The notes beneath the pieces are model-generated. The model saw nothing but the letters and a program-made list of their open reading frames with translations, had not been told where the DNA came from and did not search any database. Shown here in pieces: positions 1 to 12,663 of a stretch of DNA of 64,000 bases (position 1 is its first letter; the number at the start of each line of letters is the position of its first letter). Where the stretch lies: the NCBI GenBank assembly GCA_920105625.2, contig OV050030.1:25080016-25144015 (forward strand), in the 5' to 3' direction. The translations under genes were made by a program, and so were the position numbers. Origin of the DNA: Clusia tigrina. Lineage: Eukaryota; Arthropoda; Insecta; Diptera; Clusiidae.

Positions 1-151
1 TGTTCATATCACAGTCATTACAAGAAGCGCTCTGAATAAATATTAATTCTCCGGAGATCTGGATCTGTTTAAAAATTATAAACTAAATATTTACTTAGAT
101 TGAGATTGTTATTGCGCACTTATACAGTGCAAGGACATACAGGCAGACATC

Positions 152-1247
152 TTAGCAGACAGGTACTTGTCTCAAATTCACATTGTCCATAAAGCTCCAA
201 GCAACCCCCCAACGTGTGGTTCTCCCTTGGCAAAATTCAGTTGCACAAAAATTGGTTACTGCGAGATTCTCCAGCATCTCAATAATTTTAGTTAAACTAC
301 TCTTATGACCAAGCATCGAGGTGAAAATACTGTAAAAATAATGAACTTACATAAATAAAGCACACATTTTCCCAAAAAAAAATGAACAAACCAAATCCGC
401 TGCTTATATAAAAGACTCTCCTCAATAATACGACGCACAAATTGCACTTCACCACCTGGACATGCCAGCTCCTCTGTCCGACCGGTATGGCAGCTATGGG
501 GCGGCGGGCGTTTGGCGGGATTTCTGGTTGTGCTACTAAATGGATTGGGCAATGAAGAATCGTAGAAAGGCGGATTGCACAAACAAAAGTGGAATGTTTC
601 GGTAGCAGTTGGCAATTTCTCAAGAAAATCTTTGAATATGACACTTTTATTTGTTTGCGGAAAAATTGTAATTAAAATCTGCAAATCATTGGCCTCAATA
701 TTTTGTTCGGCAAACTTTACATTCACAGTGTTAGATTCCAAAGCAAACATTTCCCATGCATTCTTTTTTGCCCCAAGCAGTGAATAAATACAGGAAGAGC
801 CACAACCTAAGTGCTTAAAAATGAATATTCAATTGGATCTGTCTAAGATGATTTTCTATTTACCTATATCAATGCCTCTTACACCGTCCACATTCATTGG
901 GAGCAACAAATCTTCTATCCAGAGTATGTAATTGAGACGTAAGGGCAGTGTTGGTATTAGACTGCCAGGAGCAAAGTTGATACTCAGTTGGTAGTACTCA
1001 CGCAAGAGCATTTGTGTGAGCGCACGTAGGGCGGCCTCTTTTTTATAGTCCACGCACACCTTGCCCGTGAGTTCCTATTAAGAAAGTGCAGTATTAGAAT
1101 ACTGGAAGCCAACTCTTTCCATCTACACTAACTCACCAATTTGCAGACTTCTCTAAATTCCTTGTATTTTATGGCTAAGGCGGTGTAGTCTGGCGGTGTA
1201 CGGAAAATGTTTCGTGCATGCATTTGTCTTCTAGCGGAACTGCACAT
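152..1247 (-). CDS. Mettl16: METTL16-type U6 snRNA/RNA m6A methyltransferase, four exons
   Basis: Exons read on the minus strand at 1137-1247, 864-1074, 392-806 and 152-329; the sum is 915 nt, 304 residues plus stop, and all introns are GT-AG with consistent phase. Seen: an N-terminal block with MHARN, then PLRLNYILWIEDLL, the SAM-binding DIGCGSSCIYSLLG (created exactly by joining exons 2 and 3), the catalytic NPPF, and a C-terminal TEFCQGRTTRWGVAWSF. These match the METTL16 Rossmann-fold methyltransferase, which in animals methylates U6 snRNA and some mRNAs to N6-methyladenosine. Start ATG chosen because the family's MHARN motif follows at once. The vertebrate C-terminal extension is absent if the TAA at 152-154 is used. 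A possible further intron from the GTAC at about 169 to an acceptor near 67 would keep a frame open to the window edge, so the 3' end is the weak point. Confidence 0.93.
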
Positions 1248-2109
1248 TTTGGGTCTGAACTGCAGCAACTATTATAATTGTGAATAATAATTGTAATAAT
1301 AATTGTGAAAACAAATGCGACAAAAATTGCCACCCGGCTAAATGGCTACAAAGTAAACAGCTGTCATGTACAGTACGGCTGGAAATTTAGTAACACAATT
1401 TTATTCGTACTGTCTCCATATGAACGTGGTTGCGTTCAAACGAACATAATGAATATTTACTTATTGAAGTAATACTAAGTAATTAACTGGGAAAAGATTT
1501 TATCGAATTCACTAAACGGTCAGCCAATAATATCAACTAAAATTTAAATTCGGAATATCTCAACATATCCGTCCATACTCTGCGTATGCATGGTAAGAAA
1601 GGAATGTTAACCCTTAGGAACGTTTATCCAAAGAGATCGTCAGACTGAAATGAAAGTGTATCTTTTCGCAGCTTTCTGTTAAGAAATATTGGTGTATCCT
1701 TAAGTGTTTTTTTTAATTTATAATGACTTTTTATTATGATCACTTAAATACAGTAATAAAAAATATGAAATATTCATCCTTGAACTGCATTTGTACTACC
1801 TATTTGTATTTGAGCAACATACATATTGAGCAACATACATATAAAAATATTCATAATTTTAGACTTTCTGATATACGACTACATACTATGCACACATTTA
1901 TTGTTGATCCATGATTTCAAATTATATGATATCTCTCAAAGGTATATGTTCCTATCTGAAAAGAGCTGACAGCAGATCTATCTTTGAAGTAAATAGAAGC
2001 ATCACAATTGATCATTTAGATAGCAGTGTATAAACACCATTTATACAATTTTATTCTAATCGAAGCTATAAGAAATGTTCAAAAACTACAATTAGATTTT
2101 ATTTAATAC
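1248..2109. other. Intergenic, 5' side of Mettl16
   Basis: AT-rich spacer holding the presumed Mettl16 promoter. A TGGTTGCGTTCAAA motif at about 1429-1442 recurs inverted at about 7861-7874, just upstream of Rpb12. A short GAGCAACATACATAT duplication lies near 1812-1840. No coding exon is recognisable. Confidence 0.5.
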
Positions 2110-2570
2110 TTACAAATTTCCACCAACGCACAGGTTGAAAGTAGATAACTACGATTCCTGGTCAGACGTTGAGGGGCTAGCTAGGTTGCCCGCTTGGCGC
2201 TAGCTAATTGGTCAGCCCTTCGAGGAAGTGCGGCTATCTTTCAGACCAATGGCTCATTTTCAGTACGGTCATGTCTCTGCTGAGGTTGAGCCGCCGATAG
2301 CCGGGCGGGGAGAAGGAAAACTCCCTGGGGCAAGGGTCCGCCCGCGCTCTGGATCTCCAGTCTGGAGCGCGGACGGGCCTATTGACCCAAACAAACCCCC
2401 TAAACCCACAGTGGAACAGTTATGCTTGTGGGCTTGCTTGACGGTGTAGAGCCAAGCTTAATAGCGAACTTGGGGTGCCCAGGCAAGGCCCCATTTCAAT
2501 CCATGCCTTACCGCGCTACCGGGGCACTGGCGTGGTGGACCGATATTTCCCCTTTACTCGTGGGAACAAA

Positions 2571-3696
2571 ATGAACACAGATAAACAAAAACCGAATGGC
2601 GAGAGCAGCCACAATAGCTCACACAAAGAGGCCACAGCACCTCAGCAAAGAGAGGCAGAGCAGCCCTCGATTGGCGCGAGCCAAAACGCCGACCACCAAA
2701 ATCCGATCTACACGGAAGCAGCAGCTGAAAAGCCTAAAAAAACTTAGCGGCGCGGGCAAAAATAGGTTCAGTTACTTCCTCAAGAAAGGGTTCAGCAGAG
2801 AAGAGGCTTACGCCAAAGCTATGCTCCCTATGCCCACAAACAAGGTCGAAGGCGGAAAACCAGGCCCCAAAAGGCAGAGGTCGGACGAACAAACACCTCC
2901 AGAGGCCACATATAAAAAGCGGCTAAGGGATGATCAACCCTCCACCTCCAAGGCCGTAGCAGCAGCAGCAGCACCGGCTATTAAAACAGCACAAGCAGCA
3001 ACATCTGCAGCAGACGCACCAAATTTGATTGAAAATACATCCAAGAAGAGGCAGCCCACTGCCTCCTACAAGGATGTGGTGACAGGCATCAAAATGGCAG
3101 TACTCGCAAGGGACTATCCCAATACGCCCCTAACGACGGAGCAAATGGACTCCATCCAGAAACTCATCCTGGATAAAATCATAGCCGGAAAACAACAGGC
3201 TACAAAACCAGCGTTCCTGGGCGCTATTTACAAAGCAGGATACATGGTTCTGCACTGTAAAGATAGCGCGTCAACAGACTGGCTAAAGGCGGCCATCACC
3301 AACGAGTCGCCTTGGGAGGGTGCTTCACTGTGGGTCACAGAGGAGTCCAAGATACCTCACTCGCGGATCGCTGTGGGGTACTTTCCCAACTCCCAGTCCC
3401 TGGAGACCGCTAGGATCCTAGGGCAGAACAAAGGCCTCCAAGTCGAGTCGTGGCGCACACTACGAAGAGCTGAAAGAGGCTCTAACGTAACTCTGGTCCT
3501 AGCAGTAGACCAGAAATCAGCAGCCAGCCTTGTGGAATCCGGTGATAAGGTCAACTTTAGATTTGGCCAAGTGAGTCTCAGGCTAAAGGCTGCATCCCCC
3601 AATGCTGATGAGCTGGCGGATAAAATGGATGCTGTGGAGTTGGAAGAAGAGGACGAAAGTACTCCATCCAATCCCAACTCAGTAGCACCAACATGA
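2571..3696 (+). pseudogene. LINE ORF1 (Gag-like nucleic-acid-binding protein), frameshifted
   Basis: The likely start is the ATG at 2571 (MNTDKQKPNGES), whose frame runs to a stop near 2745; the homologous reading continues in the next frame from about 2740 (LKKLSGAGKNRFSYFLKKGF) to the TGA at 3694. One indel near 2740 therefore splits the ORF. The protein is basic and Ala/Lys/Gln-rich at the start; the C-terminal half (about 3040-3600) looks like the ORF1 domain of R1/LOA elements, including SLRLKA near its end. No CCHC knuckle was seen in it. Its role in family members is binding the element RNA in the ribonucleoprotein. An alternative in-frame ATG lies at 2596. Confidence 0.75.
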
Positions 3697-6600
3697 AGTG
3701 CATCCAGGCAAATCTTCACCATGCTAAGGCTGCAACGGCCGAACTTAGCAGAAGGTATTCCTGTGGAAGCACCAACATAGGACTTATCCAGGAGCCCTGG
3801 ATACATAGAGGCAAGATAGTAGGCCTCAAGACACCAAACACACAGGTAATCTATGACGTGGGTGCAGTCAAACCAAGGGCTGCACTTATCATTGATACCA
3901 ACATTAAATATCTGCCATTTATAGAGTTTATGAATGGCGACACAGCAGCAATACTCGTCGAAGTGGATGCAAATGGGAAGAAAATAGAGGCTGTCATAGC
4001 CTCAGCTTACTTTCCAGGAGACACCAACGAAGCACCACCACCGAATATCATAGGTCTAGTGAACTACTGTAAGACACACAACAAGACGTTAATCATTGGT
4101 TGCGATGCAAATGCGCACAATACAATCTGGGGCAGTACAGATACAAACACAAGAGGTGAGTCGCTCCTAGAATTTTTACTACAAACTAACATAGCTATTG
4201 CAAACAGGGGCAATAAACCCACCTTTGAAAATGCCATACGACAAGAGGTTCTTGACTTAACACTCATAACAAATAATTCACTTGATATGATCACGAACTG
4301 GAGAGTCTCTGATGAGGACTCAATGTCTGATCATAAACATATTCTCTTTGAAATCATGGGGTTAAATAAGAGCGTAATGCTCTATAGAAGCCCTAAATCA
4401 ACAAACTGGGATAAATACTCAGAGTGCTTAGAAACTAAGCTAACCAGAAGCATGCTTCACATAAGATCGACAGAGGAATTGGATGCATCAGTTGAAGCTC
4501 TGTCTGACTCCATTATATCCTCATATCACGAATGTTGTCCACTCAAGACAAAAACCTCAACGAAGAGGGTCCCTTGGTGGAACAAAGAACTAGCTAATTT
4601 GCGTCAAATAGCAAGGTCTAAATTCAATGACGCAAAGAAATACAAAACATGGGACGAATATAAAAAATCCCTGACTCTATACAACAAGGAACTGAGGAAA
4701 TCAAAAAGGAACTCATGGAAAAACTTCTGTGAAGAACTTAAAGATGTCCCAACGACAGCCAGAATACAAAAATCACTGTCCAAGGGGGTAATTAATCCAA
4801 TTGGCACTTTAAAGGCACCGGATGGTACTTTCACAAACACTTTTAATAATACACTAGAGCTTCTTCTTAAAACACATTTCCCTGATTGCCGGCCTAACAC
4901 AACCAGCGACAAAGATCATGGGGTGTCAGCGTACAATCGCTACAGGGCAAGAAACTCTACTATCTTCAGAATAGTAAAATTTGAAAGGGTTGAATGGGCA
5001 ATCAACTCGTTTAAACCCTACAAATCACCTGGACCTGATGACCCTACTTTCAAAAGGGACCAGGAGATTAATACAAATTTTGATTCAAATCTTTAGATCT
5101 ACTTTATTATTGGGATATGTTCCTAAGGTTTGGCGGGAGGTTAAGGCTATATTCCTACCAAAGGGTGGAAATAAACCCCCTGAATCTCCCAAATCCTACA
5201 GGCCAATCAGTCTAACGTTCTTCATGTTAAAAACCGTGGAAAAGATATTGGACTGCTACCTAAGAGAGGAGGTAATCTCTGATACTCCACTACATAAGCT
5301 ACAATTTGCCTATCAAAAAGGGAAATCTACAGTCACAGCACTGCACACAATTGTTCGTGATATTGAAAAGGCACTAGGCCTAAGGAGGTAGCCCTCTGTG
5401 CATTCATGGACATTAAGGGTGCTTTCGACAATGCGAACTTTCAAGCAATAGAACTGGCACTCTCCAACAGGGGAGCAGATCCAGCAATAGTAAAATGGGT
5501 AAGCAATATGCTAAACCAAAGAATAATCACAGCCTCTTTAGGGCAAGTTAACATGAGTGTTACAGCGGTAAAGGGATGTCCGCAGGGGGGAGTATTATCA
5601 CCACTGCTATGGTCCATACTAGTTGATAACCTAATACAGATCCTTAATAATAAAGGATACAAAACAATTGGATATGCAGATGACATATCTATAATAATCC
5701 AAGGCAATCATGAAAGGAAAGGATTGGAGACCTGATGCAAGATGCCTTAGACACAACATGGGAGTGGTGCAGGAAAGAGGGGCTATCAATCAACCCCACC
5801 AAAACCACTATTGTCCCCTTCACCAGGAAAAGGACATTTGATATCCCAACAAAAATAAATGGAATAGAGGTACCCTTACATGAAGAGGTAAAATATCTAG
5901 GTATCATCCTGGATAAAAAACTCACCTGGGAGGCACACCTTAACTCGGTAATAAAAAAAGCCACGAAAAACCTTTGGACTACAAAACAACTTCTGGGAAA
6001 ATCCTGGGGTCTGAGCCCCAAAATGACCTTCTGGATATACACCCAAATGGTTAAACCCATCATACTATATGGGGCATTGGTATGGTGGGGAAAAACAAAA
6101 CAAACAACAGCCAAACTAAAACTGTGCAAATTACAAATGCTGGCATGCCTTAGCATTACAGGGGCTATGAGAACTACCCCAACTGCTGGCATGGAAGCGC
6201 TGTTAAATTTACCACCGCTACACCTAGCAATACAAGAGGAAGCTGCAAGGCAAGCACTCTCAAACCAGCAAATCTCACTGGACACCTAGAAATTCTAAAT
6301 TTGGTCAAAGATGCTATGCACATGACCCAGGCAAGTGACCACACAGACTCAGTACTCAATTTCACCAAGAGGTACAATGTCATATTCCCATCAAGGGAGG
6401 AGTGGAACGATAGCCCAACATGGCTACACGATGATTCGCAAAAATGGTATACAGATGTATCCAAAACGCTCCAGGGGGTAGGAGCAGGAATAGTGGGACC
6501 TAGAGCACACAAATCAATAACCCTACGTGCAGATACCACGATTTTCCATGCGGAGCTCTATGCTATAATGGAAACAGTGGAAATCTTATCTAAAAGAGGA

Positions 6601-7266
6601 CTTAAAGGAGTAAAAATTAAAATAGTCTCAGACAGTCAATCAATCGTCAAAGCTCTTAAAAGCTACACATTAACATCAAAAGTCCTTATAGAGTGTAACA
6701 ACGCACTCAACGAACTGGCCATCCACAATCAGGTCTCTCTGATTTAGGTGCCAGGACACGAAGGACACGAAGGTAACGAAAAGGCAGACCTTTATGCCAA
6801 AAAAGGGGCTGAAGGATCATTTATTGGACCCACCCCCTTCTTTGGCTTTAATAAAAACAACATAAAACAAGAGACCAAAAAATGGATCCAACATAAAATC
6901 AGCGAATATTGGAATGGCATTGACGGCCTCGATCACTCCAAAAAATTCCTGAGCTTTGACGCTAATAGAGCAAAAATCGCTCTTACCTTAAACAAATAAT
7001 GCCTTAGATCACTCTCTGGAGCATTAACAGGCCACTTCGCCTGCAACAAACACCTACACAAAATAGGTATATCCAGCACGAGAACTTGCAGATTCTGCTG
7101 TGATGGAGAGGAGTCTGTGGGACACTTAATCACCAACTGTGATGCATTAGGCCACAGGAGACACAGGATCTTAGGTTCCTATATACTAGAAGATGAAGAC
7201 CTTCAAATGCTCTGTCCAAAGGAGCTGGTCCGATTCCTTGATATACTAAGTATACTAAATAATTAA
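3693..7266 (+). pseudogene. LINE ORF2: endonuclease, reverse transcriptase, RNase H, degenerate
   Basis: The ATG at 3693 overlaps the ORF1 stop. Apurinic-type endonuclease: IGLIQEPW near 3780, GCDANAHN near 4100, SDHKHILFE near 4330. Reverse transcriptase: SPGPDD near 5030, PKSYRPISLT near 5190, PQGGVLSPLLW near 5580, and the catalytic YADD near 5675. RNase H: YTDVSKT near 6450, FHAELYAI near 6545, PGHEGHEGNEKAD near 6750. The C-terminal CRFC...H...C motif lies near 7090-7140. Frame breaks are seen near 5040, 5390, 5735 and 6290; a TAG at 6745-6747 replaces the usual Trp before PGH, and another stop follows near 7000. The copy cannot encode a full polyprotein; at least five lesions indicate considerable age. 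Confidence 0.88.
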
Positions 7267-7362
7267 GTACGAAGGGGCGCACAATAGATCAAGTTGGTCG
7301 CAGTGCATAAAGGCTTTAGCCTAACCCGTACAACCATTACATTACATTACATTACAAATTTC

Positions 7363-8033
7363 ATTCGCTGACTATTGTCCATACTTTGGTGTGGCCATTC
7401 AAGTCTTTATTCACAAAATATGGTTAGAAAATGTATTTTAAAATACCTTTTTTGATATTCATTTCCATTAATTCTGGAAATATTTTTTACTGGCAATTCG
7501 CAAACCTTCAGAGTAATAAAATAAAGTATTAAAATAATAAGATATAAAAGGAAAACAAAAATTTTTTTTAGCCCGCAATTTACTGATAATCTGCACATTT
7601 TCAGAATAATAAAATACAGTAAGAAAATAAAAAAAGGCGATTCGCCAGGAAATGACCAGCAAGATAAGCATATTATATTTCCATAATGTTTTGAGAATAG
7701 ATTTGATTTTGAGTTTTTTATAAAATAAAGAATTAAATAATTTCACGCAACTGTAAATGTAACTCGAATATAACGAATTTATTTGATTAAGATATTTTTG
7801 ATAGATTCTTCACACAACAGCTTTTAATGGTAACTACTTGAAAATATTTAAGCAGGCGCCCATTTGAACGCAACCAAGTAAGAAAGAACCATACTGAACG
7901 CTTCAGCTGTCAAAAATATGCGTGGTCGCTCAGCTGTAAAGGAAACAATTCAAACGTTTCGTAAATTGCTGCTGCGAAATTAATTTGTATTTAGTAATTC
8001 GCTTGTTATTTTGTGTTTTTGAAATAACAAAGT
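7363..8033. other. Intergenic, 5' side of Rpb12
   Basis: AT-rich spacer followed, from about 7855, by the presumed Rpb12 promoter and 5' UTR. It contains the inverted partner (TTTGAACGCAACCA) of a motif found upstream of Mettl16. Open frames here are short and AT-driven; none is recognisable. Confidence 0.45.
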
Positions 8034-8921
<888 letters not shown>

Positions 8922-9578
8922 TGTGGTTACAGGAGTACGCTTTATTTGGAGCATATTCTCATGGCACTATAGATAATTTGTGTAACATTTTATGAATAAT
9001 ATATATAAAACAATTATCATTCTTAATTAGTGTTAAAAATTGATACATTTAAACGAAATATAAATAGATTCTTATTTCCAGAATGGTAAAATTTAATATA
9101 TTTTGTTTTTTTTGTTTTTATACGATATGTTAATGGAGTTTTGACCATGATATATACGGCGAGCAGGAAGAATATATATTTTTCTGTACTTCCACGCATG
9201 TCTGCCAAATTTGTATGAATAGGATTTGAAGACTTCGCCGGTGAACAGGGATTTTAGTTTTTATATGAAATTTTCCCGTCACCATTTGTTTCTATTTGAA
9301 CATATACTACTCTTTAATACATTCTACTAGGATTAGGGTAGACGCCATTCATTAAAATATAAAGTTCCTTACATAATCTATTAATACACATCCAATTTAT
9401 CGATCAATGGATTAGTCCCAAGAAACTTGTCGGTTGGCACAAATGTAACAGGATTAACTTTACGCATTATAAGTGAGATTAATATGTAATTTGTCTCCTA
9501 GTGCACAAAGTAGTATCTGGTATCGCGCAAATATGATATATAAGGAATATGCGAAAGTCCACTATTTATTAATTATGG
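8922..9578. other. Spacer downstream of Rpb12
   Basis: Contains the Rpb12 3' UTR and AT-rich sequence; AATAATATATATAAAA near 8995 may hold the poly(A) signal. No gene or element recognised. Confidence 0.4.
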
Positions 9579-9798
9579 AATGTTGCCTCAATTTGGATCG
9601 TCCACAATGTTGATGTTATCCGCAGCGTTCACAATGTTGCAGCTATCCGGAGCGTCCACAATGTTGCCTCAATTTGGAGCGTCAGCAACGTTGCCTCAAT
9701 TAGGAGCGTCAAAAATGTTGCCTCAATTTGCAGCGTCAAAAATGTTGCCTCAATTTGCAGCGTCAAAAATGTTGCCTCAATTTGGAGTGTCAATGTTG
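9579..9798 (+). repeat. 27-bp minisatellite, about eight units, open on the plus strand
   Basis: Units read AATGTTGCCTCAATTTGG followed by AGCGTC plus a variable triplet. The 27-bp period keeps frame, so the plus strand encodes a nine-residue repeat (MLPQFGASK-like) from 9580 and the frame stays open to 9876. No family is recognised, and no splice context or upstream exon was found, so I treat it as a minisatellite rather than a gene. Units 2 and 3 are the most divergent. Confidence 0.85.
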
Positions 9799-10269
9799 GC
9801 TTACGCTATTAACATTAGTTCGGTGAGCTGGAAATGCCTACATAAAGTTGTCTTAACATTTTTCACAATACTTTGACGAAAGCACAGCACACTTGGATTA
9901 GCAGAACCATCGCCCAGCTCAACAAATACAAATATATCCACATCTTTTATAGCATATTTCGGAGCTACAATTTCTACATACTTGGGACAGTTTCCGTGAA
10001 GATTTAAATACCAAAGGTGCAAAGGCGGGGTGAATCATTTTTCTTGTTAGATGCACTGAGTGATAAATCCATTTGAACAATCGATTGTTCGAGATTTTTT
10101 CAAAAATTATAGTTGTGCTAATCTGGGGATGCATTTATGACTTTCCGAATGCAGTTTGTAAATATAATAAAAAAATTCAGAGAAAACTCTCCTTTTAGGC
10201 TATGAAATTTATTCATAATTGAAGAATTCATACATATATATATTTATATACGTTGAATATAATTTGAAA
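9799..10269. other. Spacer, minus-strand open stretches of unknown meaning
   Basis: A minus-strand frame of about 73 codons (9801-10022) looks less AT-driven than its surroundings (KYVEIVAPKYAIKDVDIF), but I recognise no family and see no clear splice sites. It could be a gene fragment or chance. Confidence 0.25.
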
Positions 10270-10917
10270 TTAAACATTTATGATCCTAGACTCCATTATT
10301 GTGGGTTTTGGTTTGTTTTCCTGCTTAATCTCATTGTAGAGTTTACAAGTGGGCCATAAGAATAGAGCAGCGCAAACTGAAATTTCAAATTCAATAAAAT
10401 TAATAACAATTAAAATATTATGCTGCACTTTCTCACCTATAATAAACACGTTAAACGGAATAAACAATAAAATTTCAATTGAATCATTGAATAAGTAAGT
10501 TATAATAACCCCAATTATTATCAAACCTAGTTTACAGATAATAACCAGATTACACAATATCCAAGGTTTCATGAATCGTTCTCGTTTCTAAGAATAGTTC
10601 AAGCCATCTATAATATCGGAAAGCAATCAGAAAATCAAGTATCAAACGTACCTTGGCAATTCCATAAATTAAGGAGATAGTGGCCAATATGCTAATGTTT
10701 AGTACAGCCACCTCGAAGTTTATGAACCAATACAATAGCTTAACTGAAAAAACAATGTCGGTGTCAAAATAAATGGATAGTGAAAAGAGTGATACTCACG
10801 TCCAAAGCCCCATTCAACCTCTTTCAAAAGAACTCTAACAACCAGCAAAGCAATTAATTGGAGAAATAATTGCAGCCATGCCAGAAACATGCCAAAACTA
10901 GGAAATTGAATTGCCAT
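10270..10917 (-). CDS. Small four-helix membrane protein, four exons, family not identified
   Basis: Minus-strand exons 10800-10917, 10652-10743, 10437-10587 and 10270-10376 sum to 468 nt, 155 residues plus stop. Donors are GTGAGT, GTACGT and GTGAGA; acceptors TTTCAG, TCTTAG and TTTCAG; phases agree. Four hydrophobic segments are visible, at about residues 8-30, 42-66, 78-104 and 108-126, so a four-pass membrane protein with both ends on the same side is expected. The tail (about 130-155) is polar, with NEIKQENKPKPT. Start ATG at 10917 begins MAIQFPSFGMF. The layout resembles small insect four-helix proteins of the DUF4728 kind, but I cannot assign it. Introns are all about 55-65 nt, typical of fly genes, which supports the model. 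Confidence 0.72.
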
Positions 10918-11792
10918 GTTTTTTTTAGATGCGATGCGTCAATGCTGAACACCTAAAACAAGATATTTTAGGTATTAACCAATTAATATGCCAGCATCAC
11001 TGAGCAATCTCCAGTAAGCAACACTTATAAATGCATGTATGTAGATCAAATATAATATATTATTAATATATATAATACTTACAGATGTGTATATCGTATT
11101 TGATGTAGAATAGGAGAACTGAATCTTGGATGGCGTGAACTTATACACACTGCATAAAAGTACTATATAGCTGCCATTTTTCCCTACTAGAGATAAACAA
11201 ACTACAAAATGCAAATCTAACGGAATTTAAACTAACAAATTATTACCAGGTAAGAGCCTCATGAATAGTTTTGTGTTTTAAACATCAACAATTGAAGATT
11301 GGGCTGCTATATGCAATTGATAAAACTATTCCTAGATAAAATACTGCAGAAAAGTTGTGGGTTTATATGCATCTAGGACGTATCTTAAGTGAAATTATGG
11401 TGAATTTTTAGCTCAAAAACATGGAAAATTTAAGAACTTGTTTGACCATTAAATATGTTATTTAATTTTAAAACAAACAAAATGTTCACAGTTTCCCTTT
11501 CTTTACTTCATCAAGCCATTTTACTTTTCGTTTCACAAAAGTGACTTTTTTGCAGCACTGCTCAATTAGAACAAAGAATTATCACGATATTCACGGCTCA
11601 GACAATGCTGAACTAATAAAATAATCCATACAAATTATAACTACCGTTGTTATAAATAATTTTGCCTAGAATTTTTTTGACAGGATTAATATTATGTTAT
11701 CAATTTAATGCTTATTAACAAATTGTAACATAAAAAATCATTCAGAAATTTTTAAAATTAATATTTGTGTTAACTTAAAAATATTGCATTTA
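10918..11792. other. Upstream region of the four-helix protein gene
   Basis: AT-rich, presumably the promoter and 5' UTR of the minus-strand gene. A minus-strand frame of 79 codons at 10975-11214 has no recognisable similarity. Nothing else seen. Confidence 0.35.
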
Positions 11793-12004
11793 TTTCTCTA
11801 TGGTTTTGTGGTAAGCATGCTAGACTCACACTAGTGTGGTGGCAGGTTCGAATCCTGCCTAGGGCATGGTCTGAAACATACTTCTTTCTACAATTTGTTC
11901 TATTATGATCAAAACCCTTAGCCTTACTCATACTGCCAAACCCTTGCAGGCATAATTAAGTATGGTGCAAAGTATAATATTAATAAAAATAATATTTCTA
12001 TAAA
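11793..12004 (+). mobile_element. tRNA-derived SINE, copy 1
   Basis: The head is a degenerate tRNA: A-box region TGGTTTTGTGGTAAGCATGC at 11801 and B box GGTTCGAATCC at 11845-11855. The tail has CATAATTAAGTATGGTGCAA followed by a TAA-rich end. It is the same family as the copy at 40853-41075 (shared GTGGTAAGCATGCTAGACTC, TCCTGCC, CTTCTTTCTA and tail). A 7-bp GCATTTA at 11786-11792 and 12005-12011 is a possible target duplication. Not a functional tRNA gene: the acceptor stem cannot pair. Confidence 0.82.
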
Positions 12005-12663
12005 GCATTTACATTTGAAAATTACATAGTGAATGTTTGAAAACAGATTCTTGATAAGTCAATGGTTTAAATGCGTAAAATTTCGAAAGGTTCATCTTAA
12101 ATAATTATAATATATAGCTACAAAGTTTCATATTATTCCTGTAAGCTTCTTATACTATTTCTATAACTTTATGTTTCCATAGAGTACTTAACTTCATTTT
12201 TTTACCATAATTTTATAATTTGTCGGTAGAAACGTTCTAAATTCGATTTTAATTACAAATTAAGTCGTTATTAAATGCTGGCCATCATCAGTATACCAAC
12301 AGTAAATAATTTTTTTCCTCAGATGGCAACTCATCACTCTCCTCTCAGGTGGCAACTCCATTTAATTGAACTTTTTCTCATTGCCTTTTCAAAGATTATT
12401 TTGCCAATGCAGTGAATTTATTGCGTATTTCATTTAAATGCAAGCTTTTTAAAAGAGAACTTGTTGCAAAAGATAATATAAGAATTACTCCACGTTTCTT
12501 AGCGTAAAAGGGAAAGTCCAAAAATATTCCCTTATAGATTGAGATTATTCTATAAGATTTTCAACTTTCGAATATCATATCAGATTATGTTTTTTGACGA
12601 AATTTGGAGTAAATAAAACTCTGCATTCAAATTGTATCCAGAATATCCAAGTTGCTGAAGGTA
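12005..12663. other. AT-rich spacer
   Basis: No gene or repeat recognised. An imperfect repeat CTC(A/T)(C/G)AGGTGGCAACTC-type pair occurs near 12318-12352. Confidence 0.3.

Larger units (their letters stand above)
2121..7351 (+). mobile_element. LOA-clade non-LTR retrotransposon (LINE), near full length, decayed
   Basis: An 11-bp direct repeat TTACAAATTTC lies at 2110-2120 and 7352-7362, a target-site duplication marking both ends. Inside are a 5' UTR, ORF1, an ORF2 that starts within the ORF1 stop (overlap ATGA at 3693-3696), and a 3' tail of ATTAC repeats (7336-7355). ORF2 order is endonuclease, reverse transcriptase, RNase H, then a C-terminal CCHC motif. The R1/LOA-type endonuclease start (QANLHHAKAATAELSRR) together with an RNase H domain points to the LOA clade (Loa, Bilbo, Lian). 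Several frameshifts and a stop make this copy inactive. I clade is the alternative. Confidence 0.9.

Noticed and set aside
11801..11870. A functional tRNA gene at 11.8 kb or 40.9 kb
   Set aside because: A and B boxes are present but there is no pairing acceptor stem, and the sequence continues into a body and TAA tail flanked by a duplication, so these are SINEs.
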